Source: Clostridia bacterium
Lineage (GTDB): Bacteria; Bacillota; Clostridia; Oscillospirales; UBA644
NCBI GenBank assembly: GCA_017621705.1
Contig: JAGASR010000018.1
Span: 1 to 64,000 of the forward strand
Reading direction: 5' to 3'
DNA length: 64,000 nucleotides
The notes under the pieces were generated by a model. The model saw only the letters and a list, made by a program, of their open reading frames with translations, was not told the DNA's origin and made no database searches. The position numbers and the translations under genes are program-made. The stretch's first letter is position 1. Each line of letters starts with the position of its first letter. This document shows positions 56,919-64,000 of this stretch, piece by piece.

Positions 56919-58394
56919 ATGCAATTTAATTCCTCTTTATTTGTTATGCTGTTTTTACCACTTCTTCTTGTAATTTACTATGCGGTACCTAACAAATATA
57001 AAAACCTTATACTTCTTGCTTCCAGCATAGCCTTTTATGCCTGGGGTGAACCCATTTACTGCTTCATGCTTATAATCAGCTTGATAGTTAACCATGTTTT
57101 AGGTAAATATATCGCTGAAAGTAAAGATAATAACAGAAAGCTGTTTTTAATTCTTTCGATAGTTTTTAACCTCGGTGTCGCTGCTGTATTCAGATATGCG
57201 GCATTCCTTTGTATCTCTCTTCGTGAGTTCATTTCGCTTTTCTGGATGGGGCTCGGCTCGTTCGTTCCCGTTGTTGAATACGGTATGCCGTTCGGCGTTG
57301 CGATTTTTACTATCCAGGCGATCTCTTATAGCGTAGACATCTACAAAGGTGCTCCCAGAAGAGAAAACTTTGTTGATACGGGGCTTTATCTTGCATTTTT
57401 CCCGAACCTTATCGTGGGCCCCGCTCTCAAATATAACTCAATGATCCCTCAGATTGAAAACAGAGAGTATAATCTCAAAAATATCTCTGAAGGTCTTTTG
57501 AGATTTGCAAGCGGTCTGATCAAGATCGTACTTGTCGCAAATAACCTCAAGATAGTTGTTGACGGTATTTTTTCTCTTACAAAAACAAGTCTTTCCATCG
57601 CAATTTCATGGACAGGTGTTATTTGCCTTGCTCTTCAGGTTCTTTATGAATTCACCGGTTATGTCGATATGGCTATTGGTCTTGCACGTATCTTCGGTTT
57701 TGTTCTTCCCGAAGAATTCAACAATCCTTACGGCGCAAAATCCGTAACCGATTTCTGGACCAACAGATGGAGAGTAAGCCTTTCTGCATGGTTTAAAGAA
57801 TATATTTATATCCCTCTCGGCGGAAATTTGAAGGTCGGTGGCAACGAACACAGTCGTAAGTGGATGTACATAAATATGGGCATTACGATCTTCCTCTGTG
57901 CCCTTTGGCATAAAGCTTCCTGGATCGCAATTCTTGTCGGCATTTATTTCGGTTTCTTCCTCATGATTGAAAAGACAAGACGAGTTGAGCGTATTAAAGC
58001 AAAAGTACCTGCAAAAGTCGGAAGAGTTCTCGGAAATATCTATGCTGTTGCAGTTGTTGTTCTTGGTTGGATGATGCTCAGGGTTGACTCTGTTTCTCAG
58101 CTTTGGTCTTTCATTCGCGCAATGGCCGGTTTCGGATATATCAATACGAGAATGGGTATCAGAGAATTATTTGATAACGAATCTTTCATTATCTTTATCT
58201 TTGCTCTCATATTCGCACTTCCGTTTACCAAAACTTTACTTACAAAACTTTACACTAAGCTTAAAGAAAAATTTGCATGGTTTGAAAATATTTACCGTCC
58301 CGTGTATGTTATTGCGGTTACGGCGATTCTTGCGTTTACTGTTCTTTCTCTCTCATCCGGAGAAAACAGTGTATTCGAATATTTCAGATATTAA
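56919..58394 (+). CDS. MBOAT-family O-acyltransferase (AlgI-like)
   Basis: 491 aa from ATG 56919 (TTGGAGG); a TTG further upstream overlaps the promoter. About 11 hydrophobic helices. FLCALWHKASW carries the essential His. FWTNRWRVSLSAWFKEYI and YIPLGGN match the second conserved block, but the usual RWHxSLS is RWRVSLS, so its His is missing. MBOAT proteins transfer acyl groups across the membrane onto wall polymers or exopolysaccharides. It is paired with the AlgX-like gene. The acceptor is unknown. Confidence 0.8.
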   Translation: MQFNSSLFVMLFLPLLLVIYYAVPNKYKNLILLASSIAFYAWGEPIYCFMLIISLIVNHVLGKYIAESKDNNRKLFLILSIVFNLGVAAVFRYAAFLCISLREFISLFWMGLGSFVPVVEYGMPFGVAIFTIQAISYSVDIYKGAPRRENFVDTGLYLAFFPNLIVGPALKYNSMIPQIENREYNLKNISEGLLRFASGLIKIVLVANNLKIVVDGIFSLTKTSLSIAISWTGVICLALQVLYEFTGYVDMAIGLARIFGFVLPEEFNNPYGAKSVTDFWTNRWRVSLSAWFKEYIYIPLGGNLKVGGNEHSRKWMYINMGITIFLCALWHKASWIAILVGIYFGFFLMIEKTRRVERIKAKVPAKVGRVLGNIYAVAVVVLGWMMLRVDSVSQLWSFIRAMAGFGYINTRMGIRELFDNESFIIFIFALIFALPFTKTLLTKLYTKLKEKFAWFENIYRPVYVIAVTAILAFTVLSLSSGENSVFEYFRY

Positions 58395-58408
58395 GGAGGG
58401 GATAGATC

Positions 58409-60409
58409 ATGTTAGAAAATTTAGATTTAGTTTTTAACAAGAAAAAACTTATTGAATTCGGTATTTTCTTCGGCGTATTTGTCGTAGCTACAGTACTTGT
58501 TTATTTTCTTGCTGTAAATCCTCTTCTCGGTGATAACGCAGAAGGTCTTACTTATACCGTTTCTCTCGATATCAAAACAACCGTAAGTGATACTTTTACT
58601 CTTTATTACGATAATCTTGACGGTTCTCGTTTTGACGATGCAAACAAACAGACTGTTTCCGTAAAAGGACAGAATGCTTTCCAGACTGTCTCTTTCGAGG
58701 TTCCGGCTGATCGTATTTCGTTTTTACGTTTTTCTCTTGCAACCCAGAATAACGTTAATTTTGCGATCAGAAGCATAAATATCGAGTCTTTTTCCAGAGA
58801 GAGAAAGATCACTTATGATAAGATCGGCTCTGTTTTTGATATAGTTTCAAAAATGTCCAACTTCTCCGATAAAGACGGATATGCTTCGATCAAGGCATCT
58901 AAGATCGGTTCTTATTTCACTAACTCTCAGCCTATTACCGTTACCAACGGACGTCCTACTCTTGTTATCATTTCTTCTTCAATCACACTTGCACTTATGT
59001 TTGCAATTCTTTTGATTATGAAAATGATAAAGAGCGGCGATAAAAAATGGTATCAGAGTCCGGAATTTATTCTTTTTGTAGGATTTGCCGCAGCTGTTAT
59101 CGCAATACTTGTTTTCGGCTTGGGAATTTCTCCTTCGGGTGTTTCTGATTATATTATCAAAACAGTTGCTGTATTGATAATTTTTGCGGTTTGTGCAATA
59201 ATAGGTATTATTAAATTTATAAAATCAAAGCAGAAAACAAATTTTGCGGAAGTAATAACTGTGGTTTGTATCGGCATCGTATTTTGTGCACCTATACTTT
59301 CCGGTGTTTTCTTTGCTTCCGAACTTCCTGAAGAATATCAGGCTCCCGACTTTACTATTGCCCGTTTTATGCAGTATTCGGGCGAGGCTGAGGATCAGTT
59401 TGAAAATCAGTATCCCGTAAATACTCTTCTTTCTACAAACTATTCAAGTCTTAAAACTTTCCTTTTTGCCGATTCTCAGTATGATGAGGTTGTAATCGGT
59501 AAAAATAACTGGCTTTTCAGCGCGGACGAACTTGTAACCTATAAACGCATGAATTCGTTTACAAAGGAAAACCTTATCAGCATCAGAGATACTCTTCTTA
59601 ACTATGAAAAGATCCTTAATGCGCAGGGTATAAGTTTTTACGTTCTTATTGTTCCCGATAAGAGTGCTGTATATGAAAATATGATGCCTTCTTCTGTTCG
59701 CAGGATGGCAAGAGAAGACCGTCTTACTCAGGTGTATGATTATCTTTGGAAATATTCCGATATGAATATCGTTGAGATCCGAGATCAGCTTATATCTGCG
59801 GCATACGACAGAGATGTTTTCTATAAGACAGATAATTATCTTAACAGTTACGGTGCTTTTACAACGACAAATCTTCTTCTTGCGAAGATAGCAGGTAACG
59901 ATGAAACAATCGAAACACTCGATATTGAATCCTATGATATCGAAGTTGCAGAGACTAAGATCAAAAATCTTGCTATGATCATGGGTTATGCGGACAGTTA
60001 TACAGAATATGACTACTCGTTTAAAACAAGCAGAAAACAGAATGTAAATATCACCACTGCACAGGTAAATCCCTTTAAAACTTCTGCAGAAACGGAAACT
60101 CCTGTTCTTCCAGATCTTAACAAACTTTTTGGCGCAGGTGTTCTTGCTGAACTTGAAGACAAGGATGAAATGTATCGTACCGAAAATTATATTAACACAA
60201 CAAATAAATCCGGTCTTAACGATAAGCATGTTGTCGTAGTTCACGACGAAGCCCTTGTCACAATGATGCCGTTTATCTCTCAGTCCTTTACCAATGTAAG
60301 CTATATTCTTAACAATAAAGAGTTCTCAACAAGAGAGATCATTAATGAAGGACCCGATATTGTTGTATTCCAGATTTCCGAAAAATACCTTGCAGACCTT
60401 ATTGACTAA
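58409..60409 (+). CDS. AlgX/AlgJ-like membrane protein lacking recognisable SGNH catalytic motifs
   Basis: 666 aa. One membrane segment at 15-37, a beta domain (45-150), three or four more segments (190-310), then an extracellular AlgX-like domain (about 330-666) with VVIGKNNWLFSADELVTYKR and QGISFYVLIVPDKSAVYENM. The usual catalytic positions appear changed: the Asp-His-Trp site reads DNYLNSYGAF near 474, and the GDS-type Ser block reads VVVHDEALVTMMPF near 608, with no Ser. It is 14 nt after the MBOAT gene. It may bind or guide substrate without hydrolysis, or use other residues; O-acylation of an envelope polymer is an inference. Confidence 0.7.
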   Translation: MLENLDLVFNKKKLIEFGIFFGVFVVATVLVYFLAVNPLLGDNAEGLTYTVSLDIKTTVSDTFTLYYDNLDGSRFDDANKQTVSVKGQNAFQTVSFEVPADRISFLRFSLATQNNVNFAIRSINIESFSRERKITYDKIGSVFDIVSKMSNFSDKDGYASIKASKIGSYFTNSQPITVTNGRPTLVIISSSITLALMFAILLIMKMIKSGDKKWYQSPEFILFVGFAAAVIAILVFGLGISPSGVSDYIIKTVAVLIIFAVCAIIGIIKFIKSKQKTNFAEVITVVCIGIVFCAPILSGVFFASELPEEYQAPDFTIARFMQYSGEAEDQFENQYPVNTLLSTNYSSLKTFLFADSQYDEVVIGKNNWLFSADELVTYKRMNSFTKENLISIRDTLLNYEKILNAQGISFYVLIVPDKSAVYENMMPSSVRRMAREDRLTQVYDYLWKYSDMNIVEIRDQLISAAYDRDVFYKTDNYLNSYGAFTTTNLLLAKIAGNDETIETLDIESYDIEVAETKIKNLAMIMGYADSYTEYDYSFKTSRKQNVNITTAQVNPFKTSAETETPVLPDLNKLFGAGVLAELEDKDEMYRTENYINTTNKSGLNDKHVVVVHDEALVTMMPFISQSFTNVSYILNNKEFSTREIINEGPDIVVFQISEKYLADLID

Positions 60410-60454
60410 GGTCTGCAAAAAGGATCGATATTAATCTTGAAAGGAAAACGTGTT

Positions 60455-60991
60455 ATGGTATATTTTATGATGGCGAACGGCTTTGAAGAAGCCGAAGCAC
60501 TTGTTCCGTTTGATATTCTTAACAGATGCGGTCTTGACTGTACTCTTGTTTCTTTCGAACAAACAGAAGTAGTCGAAGGCGCTCACGGAATTAAAGTAAT
60601 TTGTAATTTACTCGTAAAAGATCTCGATCTTTCAGATGCCGAATGTATAGTTTTCCCCGGAGGCGGTCTCGGAACTGAAAATCTTGATAATTCTGAATAT
60701 ACGGACGGAATACTTAAATCTGCTGTCGAAAAAGATCTTCTTTTAGGTGCAATATGCGCAGCTCCGTCTGTACTCGGTAAAAGAGGATATTTAAAAGGAT
60801 TGAAGGCGACTTGCTATCCCGGTTTCGAAGAATATCTTATTGATGCTGACGTGACAGGTGAACGTGTCGCCGTTAACGATAAGATCATTACCGCAAAAGG
60901 TGCGGGTGCTGCTTATGAATTCGGTTACGCGTTGGCATCTGCTCTCAAAAATTCTGAAATCGCTCAAACAGTTAAAGAGAAAATTTATTAA
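60455..60991 (+). CDS. DJ-1/PfpI-family protein
   Basis: 178 aa from ATG 60455 (AAAGGA upstream). Catalytic Cys in LLGAICAAPSVLG, Glu in GFEEAEA, and ITAKGAGAAYEFGYALA near the C-terminus. Related proteins act as deglycases, chaperones or amidases; the exact activity is uncertain. First gene of a tight housekeeping cluster. Confidence 0.85.
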   Translation: MVYFMMANGFEEAEALVPFDILNRCGLDCTLVSFEQTEVVEGAHGIKVICNLLVKDLDLSDAECIVFPGGGLGTENLDNSEYTDGILKSAVEKDLLLGAICAAPSVLGKRGYLKGLKATCYPGFEEYLIDADVTGERVAVNDKIITAKGAGAAYEFGYALASALKNSEIAQTVKEKIY

Positions 60992-60993
60992 TT

Positions 60994-61560
60994 ATGGATA
61001 TCAGAACATATAAAAATGAACTTCGAGCAATGTATTCCGAAAAAAGGAATTCCTTGCCTGTAGATGAAAAAACAAAGCTTGACGATAAGATAGCTAATCG
61101 TTTTCTAAATATGCTTTCTTACCGTTATGCAAATCAGATTCTGTTTTACGCTTCGACTGATGCGGAAATATCTACTGTTTCGATTTTCGAACAGGCTCTC
61201 AAAGCAGGAAAAGCTTGCTATTTCCCAAAATGTTACGAGAATTCTCAGATGTCATTTTATCGTGTAAACAGTCCCGATGAGCTCGTTACTGATGCTTTTA
61301 ATATTAAAGCGCCTGTAAATGAATCGGATATTTATACTCCGCAACCATCGGATATAATTATTGTTCCAGCAATGGCTTATGACGTAAAGGGCTTCCGTTT
61401 AGGCTACGGTAAAGGCTTTTATGACCGCTTCCTTCCTGATTTTATGGGAACAAAGATAGGTCTTTGCTATTCCGATTTTATGACGGATACGCTGCCTAAA
61501 GGTCGCTATGATATTTCTGTTGATATTATTGTAACAGAAAAAAAGGTCATTTCTTTATGA
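60994..61560 (+). CDS. 5-formyltetrahydrofolate cyclo-ligase
   Basis: 188 aa. N-terminal YKNELRAMYSEKRNSL, then FYASTDAEISTVSIFEQALKAG, FPKCYENSQM, IIVPAMAYDVKGFRLGYGKG and FYDRFL. Uses ATP to convert 5-formyl-THF to 5,10-methenyl-THF, restoring folate flux. 2 nt after the DJ-1 gene and overlaps the CPBP gene by 4 nt. Confidence 0.93.
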   Translation: MDIRTYKNELRAMYSEKRNSLPVDEKTKLDDKIANRFLNMLSYRYANQILFYASTDAEISTVSIFEQALKAGKACYFPKCYENSQMSFYRVNSPDELVTDAFNIKAPVNESDIYTPQPSDIIIVPAMAYDVKGFRLGYGKGFYDRFLPDFMGTKIGLCYSDFMTDTLPKGRYDISVDIIVTEKKVISL

Positions 61561-62369
61561 AGAGATTTATATTAACAGCAAGTATATGTGCTTTTATTGT
61601 TGTTGTTTTAAAAGTTTTCTCGTTTTTTGATTTCGAAAGCAGAGAACTTGTTTACACGGCATTGAGCATCGGGCTTTTTGTTCTCGGAAGTATTTTTTTA
61701 AAAATTACGGGCCCGAAAATGTCCAGAAAACGTTTTTTAAAGCTCCAGTTCTTTAAAAATCAGGATTTTAAATTGCTATTGCATATGACGGTTCTTGTAA
61801 TAACTGGAGGATTTCTTATAAATCTTCTGACAATTACTGTTCTTGACCTTTTCGGAACAACTGTTCCGGTAAGTTCTTTTGCAATGTTTGATTCGGATAA
61901 TATGTGGCTTTCAGTTCTTACCGTTGCGATTGTTCCTGCGATTTTTGAGGAATTGTTCTTTCGCGGCGCCGTGTTGTCTTCGCTTTCTTCCGAAAAAACA
62001 ATAATGGCTATCCTTATTTCATCTGTGTTTTTTGCTGCAGTTCATGGCTCGATATATTATCTTGTAAGTAATTTCTTTGCAGGAATCGTATTTTCATTGA
62101 TGGTATATATTACCGGGTCAATCTTCGTTTCGATGACTGCGCATTTTCTTAATAATATTTTGTCTTATGTTTTATTTGTATACAGCAATAGGCTTACTAC
62201 AGTTGGCTTTGATGCTGTAGTTGTTTGGGTTCTTATCTTTGTATTTCTTGTTGCTCTTTATAATACGGTTGGTGCTACTGCAAAAAAATATAAAGATGAG
62301 CTTAAACTCGATCGTCCGTTAGTAAATGAGGGAGAACTCTTATGGGAAAAAAGAAAAGAAAAAAGATGA
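61557..62369 (+). CDS. CPBP-family intramembrane metalloprotease
   Basis: 270 aa with about seven or eight hydrophobic helices. The catalytic motifs are EELFFRG near 132 (EExxxR), AAVHGSIYY (His) and MTAHFLNNILSY (HxxxN/B-type). These are Abi/CAAX proteases that cleave membrane substrates; the target is unknown. Overlaps mltG by 28 nt. Confidence 0.9.
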   Translation: MKRFILTASICAFIVVVLKVFSFFDFESRELVYTALSIGLFVLGSIFLKITGPKMSRKRFLKLQFFKNQDFKLLLHMTVLVITGGFLINLLTITVLDLFGTTVPVSSFAMFDSDNMWLSVLTVAIVPAIFEELFFRGAVLSSLSSEKTIMAILISSVFFAAVHGSIYYLVSNFFAGIVFSLMVYITGSIFVSMTAHFLNNILSYVLFVYSNRLTTVGFDAVVVWVLIFVFLVALYNTVGATAKKYKDELKLDRPLVNEGELLWEKRKEKR

Positions 62370-63400
62370 TCAAAAAGATCGTTAAACTTGTGTTTTGCCT
62401 TATCTTGATCGGTGCTATTGCTACCGGAGCTTTTTATCTTATAGATATAATGAATGATATTCGCGGTGATGAAATTTCGACCGATGAAGAAATTCTTATC
62501 ACAATCGAAAAAGGCGACACAGCAACTAAGCTTGTGCAATCATTAAAAGATGCGGGAGTTATAAAATATACTACTGTGTTCAAATTGATGGCACGTCTTG
62601 AATCTCTCGAGACAAGACTTCAGGTTGGTACTTTTACCGTTTCAAGCGGTATGTCTTATGATGAGATTTTCAATGTTTTTAAGACCACTCAAAATTACCG
62701 TAAAACCGTAAAAATAACCTTTATCGAAGGTAAAGGTGTAGGGGAGATCATTGATCTTCTTGTCGAAAACGGTGTAGGCTCAAAAGACCGTTATGAACAG
62801 GTAATCAAAGGTTGGGATTTCGGTTATGACTATCTTCCCGAAGCAGGTACGGAGAATCGTCTCGAAGGCTTTTTATATCCCGATACTTACGAGTTCTTTC
62901 TTGATGAATCTGAGGAAAGTGTAATCAAGCGTTTTCTTGATAACTTTGATAAAAAAGCAAAGGCTTCCGAGATCTTTACACTCCTTGAGAACAGCGGCAG
63001 AGATTTTTATAAAGTTATGATCCTTGCCTCTATAATCGAGGAGGAAAGCCAGGTAGATGCAGAAAAAGCAAGAATTGCCTCTGTTTTCTATAACCGACTT
63101 GAGATTAATATGAAGCTCCAGAGCGATGCTACCGTAAACTATCTTCTTGATGTCGAAGACAGGCGAGGTTCTTCAACTGCCGAAAGTCTTGCGATAGACA
63201 GTCCGTATAACACTTATAAGTATTACGGCTTGCCTCCGACTCCTGTTTCAAATCCGACTATTAGCTCGATTATTGCTGCTATTAATCCGGAAGAAACAAC
63301 ATATTATTATTTCTGTTCTAAGAATGACGGTACAGGTGTTCATGTTTTTGCCGAAACACTTGAAGAACACGAGAAAAACGTCAATGAGTATTTAAGATAA
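62342..63400 (+). CDS. mltG: Endolytic murein transglycosylase
   Basis: 352 aa. A basic N-terminus and one membrane helix (8-32) are followed by a LysM-like beta domain (50-120) and the YceG catalytic domain: EGFLYPDTYEF, LASIIEEESQ (catalytic Glu) and SPYNTYKYYGLPPTPVSNPT. MltG cuts glycan strands to end their growth near the synthesis complex. Stop overlaps the next start by 1 nt (TAATG). Confidence 0.95.
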   Translation: MGKKKRKKMIKKIVKLVFCLILIGAIATGAFYLIDIMNDIRGDEISTDEEILITIEKGDTATKLVQSLKDAGVIKYTTVFKLMARLESLETRLQVGTFTVSSGMSYDEIFNVFKTTQNYRKTVKITFIEGKGVGEIIDLLVENGVGSKDRYEQVIKGWDFGYDYLPEAGTENRLEGFLYPDTYEFFLDESEESVIKRFLDNFDKKAKASEIFTLLENSGRDFYKVMILASIIEEESQVDAEKARIASVFYNRLEINMKLQSDATVNYLLDVEDRRGSSTAESLAIDSPYNTYKYYGLPPTPVSNPTISSIIAAINPEETTYYYFCSKNDGTGVHVFAETLEEHEKNVNEYLR

Positions 63401-64000
63401 TGGAAAAATTCGGAATAACATACGACCATATAACAGAATATCTTCATGCTTTAAGGCGTGAAAGACAAGGCGAGCTTGCTGAAAAAGAAAAACTATGGCG
63501 ATCTGCAGGATTACCGATCGCAGAACCTGAAGTCGGGGATCTTATAGAGATCATGTGCAGGTTGAAACAGCCGTCTAAAATTCTTGAGATTGGTGCCTGT
63601 GTTTGTTTCTCTGCGATTTTAATGAGTCAGACTGTTCCCGATGCAGAGATAACAACTATTGAACGCAATCCTGTCATGATAAAGGATGCAAAAGAAAATC
63701 TTGAGTATTTTGATAAAAACAAAAAGATTACTCTTCTTGAAGGCGATGCTGCAAAAATTCTTCCTGAGCTTTCGGGCCCGTATGATCTGATTTTTCTCGA
63801 CGCCGCCAAAGGACAGTATCCGACGTATTTCCCCGAAATCAAGAGACTTCTTTCAAGTGGTGGTATCTTTATAAGCGATAATGTTTTGTTTAACGGTTAT
63901 GTTGCCAAAGGAGCTCCGGACAGACACAGAAACAAAACGATCGTTGTTCGTCTAGATGAATACTTAAAGATGCTAGAGACCGATACTGATTTTAAAACCG
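63400..64000 (+). CDS. trmR: tRNA 5-hydroxyuridine methyltransferase, 3'-truncated
   Basis: The open frame starts at ATG 63400 and runs off the window (at least 200 aa). LEIGACVCFSAILMS is the SAM-binding motif I; TTIERNPVMIKDAKENL, DLIFLDAAKGQYPTYFPEI and ISDNVLFNGYVA match the O-methyltransferase family that TrmR belongs to. TrmR makes 5-methoxyuridine at tRNA position 34. The mltG-trmR order is conserved in Firmicutes (yrrL-yrrM). Confidence 0.85.
   Translation, partial: MEKFGITYDHITEYLHALRRERQGELAEKEKLWRSAGLPIAEPEVGDLIEIMCRLKQPSKILEIGACVCFSAILMSQTVPDAEITTIERNPVMIKDAKENLEYFDKNKKITLLEGDAAKILPELSGPYDLIFLDAAKGQYPTYFPEIKRLLSSGGIFISDNVLFNGYVAKGAPDRHRNKTIVVRLDEYLKMLETDTDFKT

Noticed and set aside
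1-64000. CRISPR array
   Set aside because: No run of regularly spaced short identical repeats was seen; the only tandem repeats are protein-coding (19112-19471 and the fibre repeats).

Overview
The window is about 40% GC DNA from an endospore-forming, anaerobic-type Firmicute, most likely a gut Clostridia (Eubacteriales/Oscillospiraceae-like). The evidence is a full-length spoIVA, a cysteine-rich coat-like protein, a Gram-positive LTA-synthase-like enzyme, the mltG-trmR pair, strong AGGAGG ribosome sites and TTGACA-N17-TATAAT promoters. The genus cannot be settled from this sequence.

Left host arm (1-11576). A truncated regulator tail is followed by an intact XRE regulator paralogue, an ECF-like sigma factor with a ~330-residue C-terminal extension, and two overlapping half-ABC exporters, which look like one regulated export locus. 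A bidirectional terminator separates this from spoIVA (leftward). spoIVA is divergent from manA, which is followed by an LtaS-like membrane sulfatase.

Prophage (11609-46044, 34.4 kb). It is integrated in the 3' half of a tRNA-Arg(UCU) gene and bounded by a 50-bp perfect direct repeat. Rightward lysogeny operon: S24-type repressor, a membrane-anchored coiled-coil protein with an Mrr-like nuclease domain, and a tyrosine integrase. Leftward early operon: Cro-like and excisionase-like HTH proteins, small zinc-ribbon proteins, DUF3846, a helicase-loader-like protein, a MazG-like protein, SSB with a non-AUG start, and an HUH Rep protein. A rightward RelB/YafQ module lies between the early and late blocks. 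Leftward late operon: TerS, TerL, portal, scaffold, N4-gp56-type major capsid, fibre proteins flanking a lysis cassette (holin-like, NlpC/P60 endolysin, two small membrane proteins), connector, a 582-aa tail protein, a papain-like peptidase, a repeat-rich protein and a 2252-aa polyvalent protein. There is no sheath, tube or tape-measure gene, so the particle is probably podovirus-like, with the last proteins ejected at infection.

Right host arm (46045-64000). A small membrane-protein gene broken by an amber codon sits beside its intact paralogue. Then come an FAD oxidoreductase, an M28 peptidase, a 55-aa membrane protein, a MATE exporter, an MmeI-like type IIL restriction-modification enzyme with a low-GC companion gene, a cysteine-rich coat-like protein, and an MBOAT acyltransferase with an AlgX-like partner that lacks the recognisable catalytic motifs. 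The window ends in a housekeeping cluster: a DJ-1 family gene, 5-formyl-THF cyclo-ligase, a CPBP protease, mltG and a 3'-truncated trmR.

Likeliest places for undescribed biology: the nuclease in the lysogeny operon, the non-AUG/extended Shine-Dalgarno starts of ssb and rep, the polyvalent ejection apparatus, the catalytically degenerate MBOAT/SGNH pair, and the XRE/sigma/ABC locus with its duplicated promoter. All functional calls rest on motif recognition by eye; no database search was run.
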